A DNA stretch of 17,835 nucleotides, taken from an uncultured Bacteroidota bacterium (lineage in GTDB: Bacteria; Bacteroidota; Bacteroidia; Flavobacteriales; Flavobacteriaceae). The DNA is taken from the NCBI GenBank assembly GCA_902609035.1, contig CACLQG010000023.1, positions 1-17,835 of the forward strand. The letters run 5' to 3'. The position numbers were made by a program, and so were the translations under genes. The number at the start of each line of letters is the position of its first letter. Position 1 is the first letter of the stretch. Below are positions 15,143 to 17,835 of the stretch, one piece after another. The notes beneath the pieces were generated by a model. That model was not told the origin of the DNA. It ran no database searches and saw nothing but the letters and a program-made list of their open reading frames with translations.

Positions 15143-15952
15143 GTGAGATGGTTAAGTAAGGTATTTGAGAGCTATATTAAATTCAACTTTCACGTGGGTT
15201 TAGCTGTATTGGCACTCGCCCAAATTACCGCTCTGGATTTTCATTTTTTACTGACTAATTCCGATCTAATTATCTGCTTTACCGCTACTTTTTTGGGCTA
15301 TAACTTTATCAAATTTCATCGTTTTCTTATCAATAAGGAAGAAATCAAAATTAAGGGTTTTTCTATTTTATTAGGATTCCTCTTGATATCTGCACTTCTG
15401 TTTCTCGCTAGGTTTTTTTTAATGCCTTTATCCAGTCAGTTACTACTTTTTTTGACTCTTGTATTGGTATTGATTTACTGTTTGCCATTACCTGGATTAA
15501 AAATTAATTTTAGGGGATTCAGGGGATTCAAAATTCACTTAGTTGCAATTAGCTGGGTAATTACCACAGTTTTTTTACCACTGAGTATTGCCGATATCCC
15601 GCTTACCGAGTGGTCTTGCTTTTATACCCTTCAGCGTTACCTTTTTGTACTGGTTGCTACACTTCCTTTTGAAATTAGAGATCTTAAAATGGACGACCCC
15701 CATTTATCCACCTGGCCCCAAAAATGGGGTATCCCCAAAACAAAAATGTTTGGCGTGATCTTACTTGTATCTTTTATAGTGTTGGAAGGCTACTTCCTTA
15801 CATCAGAATATACTGCGCTCAATACATTTATAGTATTGCTCTTGATGGCTGCAGTATTGACTTCAAAAGGAGAACAATCCAGATATTTTAGCAGCTTTTG
15901 GGTAGAAGGAATTCCAATTTTATGGTTAGTTTTAAGGCATAATCTTATATAA
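15143..15952 (+). CDS. UbiA-like polytopic membrane protein
   Basis: This 269-residue, highly hydrophobic protein has about seven to eight predicted membrane helices (for example 17-34, 41-52, 73-92, 97-115, 132-150, 163-175, 203-219, 227-240). Its layout resembles the UbiA prenyltransferase superfamily. The loop FEIRDLKMDD (176-185, Asp180, Asp184, Asp185) resembles the second Asp-rich motif, followed by TWPQKWG. The first motif, normally Asn-x-x-x-Asp, is degenerate: LGYNFIKFHR (51-60) keeps the Asn but has no Asp at the right place. It may be a divergent enzyme with an unusual substrate, or one that has lost prenyl-diphosphate chemistry. The start is a GTG; the frame is open back to a stop at 15110-15112 with no better start codon. 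Its stop overlaps the rhodanese ATG by one base. Confidence 0.7.
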   Translation: MRWLSKVFESYIKFNFHVGLAVLALAQITALDFHFLLTNSDLIICFTATFLGYNFIKFHRFLINKEEIKIKGFSILLGFLLISALLFLARFFLMPLSSQLLLFLTLVLVLIYCLPLPGLKINFRGFRGFKIHLVAISWVITTVFLPLSIADIPLTEWSCFYTLQRYLFVLVATLPFEIRDLKMDDPHLSTWPQKWGIPKTKMFGVILLVSFIVLEGYFLTSEYTALNTFIVLLLMAAVLTSKGEQSRYFSSFWVEGIPILWLVLRHNLI

Positions 15953-16293
15953 TGAGAGAATTTTTATTGGTATTTTTCTTTTTCTTGCAGCCGCCAAAGG
16001 TTGAGGTGCTCAAAAAATTGGAATACCAAGCTCTGATTGCAGAGGGCTATACCATACTTGATGTAAGAACCCCAGAAGAGTTTGAAGAAGGACATATTCA
16101 AGGAGCGCAAAATATTAATGTAAAAGACGATACCTTTATAATAGCAATTCAAAAACTTTGCCCATCGGATACCCTATTGGTCTATTGTCGCTCGGGTAGA
16201 AGAAGCCTTTATGCCGCTCAAGTGATGGTTTCCCTTGGATTTCAAAAAATCTATGACCTAGAAGGCGGGTTTTTAAATTGGAAAAAGGAGTAG
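15952..16293 (+). CDS. Rhodanese-like domain protein, probably exported or membrane-anchored
   Basis: The 113-residue protein is a single rhodanese domain. Key parts are LDVRTPEEFEEGHIQGAQNI (36-55) and the active-site loop CRSGRRS (79-85) with catalytic Cys79, followed by VSLGFQKIYDLEGGFLNW (93-110). The first 13 residues (MREFLLVFFFFLQ) form a short hydrophobic stretch that could be a signal peptide or anchor, which would place the domain in the periplasm. The loop type suggests sulfurtransferase or persulfide handling, but the substrate is not shown. The ATG overlaps the stop of the UbiA-like gene (TAATG), so the two are translationally coupled. Confidence 0.85.
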   Translation: MREFLLVFFFFLQPPKVEVLKKLEYQALIAEGYTILDVRTPEEFEEGHIQGAQNINVKDDTFIIAIQKLCPSDTLLVYCRSGRRSLYAAQVMVSLGFQKIYDLEGGFLNWKKE

Positions 16294-16565
16294 GGTTTTT
16301 GGTATATGACTTTTAAAATAATGGTTTGGTGGCTATGAAAGTGGAATTTTGGAAGGCAGCTAAATAGGCTGCTTAATCAGAAAACGTGACTAAATACGAA
16401 TTGAGATATGTTCCAGATATTCCTCAGAGTCAAAATAGTAAGAGTTGAATGGGTAATATTAAATATCGGAATCAATTTTCTACTGGCCTTGACCAAGGCT
16501 TTAAAATTTTCCCCAATAACTTTATTCGTGCTTTACCAAGCTTAGAAATAATCATTCGGAATCTA
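16294..16565. other. Gap between the convergent rhodanese and M3 peptidase genes
   Basis: This 272-base stretch has no gene I can support. It contains two small inverted repeats: GCAGC/GCTGC near 16354-16371, and GCCTT (16486-16490) with AAGGC (16495-16499) followed by TTT-AAAA-TTTT. The second could be a weak terminator for either convergent gene. No conserved RNA structure is recognised. Confidence 0.5.
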
Positions 16566-17835
16566 CTAATCTACCAATCTCGCTCTTTTAAGTAATGCTT
16601 TGGGATCGGGGGCCTTTCCTCTAAACCTTCTATATAAAGTCATGGGATGCTCGGTTCCACCTTTTGAGAGGATATTATCCTCAAAAGATTTGGCAGTTTT
16701 GGGATCAAAAATGCCTTTTTCCAGAAATAGTTCAAAAGCGTCGGCATCTAATACCTCTGACCATTTGTAGCTGTAATAGCCTGCGGAGTAACCTCCTTGA
16801 AAAATATGTGAAAAGGCAGTGCTACTGCAACTATCGGGATAGTCTTTTAAAAACTGTACTCGTTTCAAAATTTGGCTTTCATGGGCCTTTATATTTTTAA
16901 TTTCAGTGGCCATATTACTATGGTAGGACAAGTCCAAAAACCCAAAGCCCAATTGTCTTAATGTCTGTAAACCTTGTTGGAAGTGAGCTATTTTTTTGAT
17001 TTTATAAATGTATTCGATGGGAATGAGCTCATCAGTCTCGTAATGTCTAGCAAAAAGCTTAAGGGCATCTTTTTCATAGCAATAGTTTTCCATAATCTGG
17101 CTGGGCAATTCAACAAAATCCCAAAACACATTGGTGCCACTCAACCCCTCATAGGTAGTATTGGCTAAAATCCCGTGAAGAGCATGACCAAACTCGTGGA
17201 AGAGAGTGGTTACCTCTTGGAAGGTAAGTAGGGAAGGGGTTCTGGTGGTGGGTTTAGAAAAGTTACAGACAATAGAAATATGGGGCCGCTGTCCTTCTTT
17301 CTGTCCACGGAAGGAGGTCATCCATGCCCCGTTTCTTTTCCCAGGTCTTGGAAAAAAATCGGTGTACAATAGGGCGTAAAAAGTCCCTACACGGTTATAG
17401 ACTTCATAAACCTCTACTTCGGGATGATAGCCTTCGATAGCTGTATTTTTTTTAAAGCTAAGTCCATACAATCTACCAGCAATATCAAAGACTCCTGCTT
17501 TGACATTTTCCAATGAGAAATAGGGTTTTAGTTTTTGCTCATCCAAATCCAGTTTTGCCAGTTTTAGTTTTTCTGAAACATAGGCAGTATCCCATTTTTC
17601 GATGACTGAAAGTCCTAGATTATCTAAAGCAAATTTTTCCATTTCCTTCCACTCGCTTTGTGCGCATGGGTATGCTTTTTCATACAAATCCTCTAAAAAG
17701 CTTTTTACATTTTTCTCTGAAGTCGCCATGCGTTCCTCCAACACAAAAGCTGCGTGGGATTCATAGCCAAGTAATTTGGCTCTTTTCTTCCTGAGTTCAA
17801 TTAACCTTAGTATGATTGCAGTGTTATTCTGTTCA
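16566..17835 (-). CDS. M3-family zinc metallopeptidase (dipeptidyl carboxypeptidase-type), N-terminus beyond the window
   Basis: This is the C-terminal part (about 422 residues) of an M3/thimet-type oligopeptidase, most like bacterial peptidyl-dipeptidase Dcp. The frame is open to the right edge: codons upstream of the TTG at 17744 read RLIELRKKRAKLLGYESHAA, typical M3 sequence, so neither 17744 nor the internal ATG is the true start. The zinc site is TLFHEFGHALHG (HExxH at 17184-17198), and Glu in FVELPSQIMEN is the third ligand. GKRNGAWMTSFRGQ, NVFWDF and the closing FSHIFQGGYSAGYYSYKWSEVLDADAFELF block, with the substrate-binding His/Tyr residues, are also present. The ending KAPDPKALLKRARLV fits the family. 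These enzymes degrade short peptides in the cytoplasm or periplasm; the missing N-terminus would show whether this one is exported. Confidence 0.92.
   Translation of the reverse strand, partial: EQNNTAIILRLIELRKKRAKLLGYESHAAFVLEERMATSEKNVKSFLEDLYEKAYPCAQSEWKEMEKFALDNLGLSVIEKWDTAYVSEKLKLAKLDLDEQKLKPYFSLENVKAGVFDIAGRLYGLSFKKNTAIEGYHPEVEVYEVYNRVGTFYALLYTDFFPRPGKRNGAWMTSFRGQKEGQRPHISIVCNFSKPTTRTPSLLTFQEVTTLFHEFGHALHGILANTTYEGLSGTNVFWDFVELPSQIMENYCYEKDALKLFARHYETDELIPIEYIYKIKKIAHFQQGLQTLRQLGFGFLDLSYHSNMATEIKNIKAHESQILKRVQFLKDYPDSCSSTAFSHIFQGGYSAGYYSYKWSEVLDADAFELFLEKGIFDPKTAKSFEDNILSKGGTEHPMTLYRRFRGKAPDPKALLKRARLVD

Noticed and set aside
16386..16455. Short frame of about 20 codons (GTG start) in the gap before the M3 peptidase
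   Set aside because: It is too short, with no start context, no similarity I recognise and no conserved features.

Overview
The window looks like a piece of chromosome from a gliding or type IX secretion (T9SS)-bearing member of the Bacteroidota. The DNA is AT-rich and lacks Shine-Dalgarno sites. It carries GldJ and PorV, several gaps contain the Bacteroidota -7 promoter motif TAnnTTTG, and the gene set is typical of Flavobacteriia or Cytophagia. I cannot place it to genus. Both ends cut through genes: porV at the left and an M3 peptidase at the right. I see no rRNA, tRNA, CRISPR array, transposase or phage gene, and no defence cassette.

Layout. Positions 1-452 (-) hold the N-terminal 150 residues of PorV, divergent from gldJ (+, 673-2373). 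A strong terminator follows gldJ, and murF (+) starts directly after its T-tract. MurF is normal up to about residue 400, then loses its conserved C-terminal tail and joins the C-terminal two thirds of PorV (+, to 4280). Next is a probable operon pdhA-pdhC-SDR-sprT-like-manC (+, 4374-9431). manC meets a minus-strand group tail to tail within a shared CTAG. That group, in transcription order, is a KAS III-family synthase, mlaE and mlaF (12048 down to 9428). gcvP (-) follows upstream, divergent from a UbiA-like membrane protein that overlaps a rhodanese (+, 15143-16293). The window ends with an M3 zinc peptidase (-).

Functions. PorV and GldJ belong to the T9SS and gliding machinery of the outer membrane. 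PdhA and PdhC are the E1-alpha and E2 parts of pyruvate dehydrogenase, and GcvP is the decarboxylase of the glycine cleavage system. MurF and ManC feed peptidoglycan and surface-glycan precursors. MlaF and MlaE are the ATPase and permease of an outer-membrane lipid-transport ABC system, next to an acyl-condensing enzyme. Most of this is envelope and core metabolism.

The most interesting point is that porV lies in two pieces on opposite strands, 3.1 kb apart, with gldJ and murF between them, and the second piece is spliced onto a shortened murF. A single inversion with breakpoints in porV and near the 3' end of murF explains the layout. It may be a real chromosomal inversion, a mixed population, or an inverted chimera from amplification or assembly. 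The artefact explanation is a serious contender because the left window edge lies about where porV would run into its second piece. I do not see a convincing undescribed system elsewhere.
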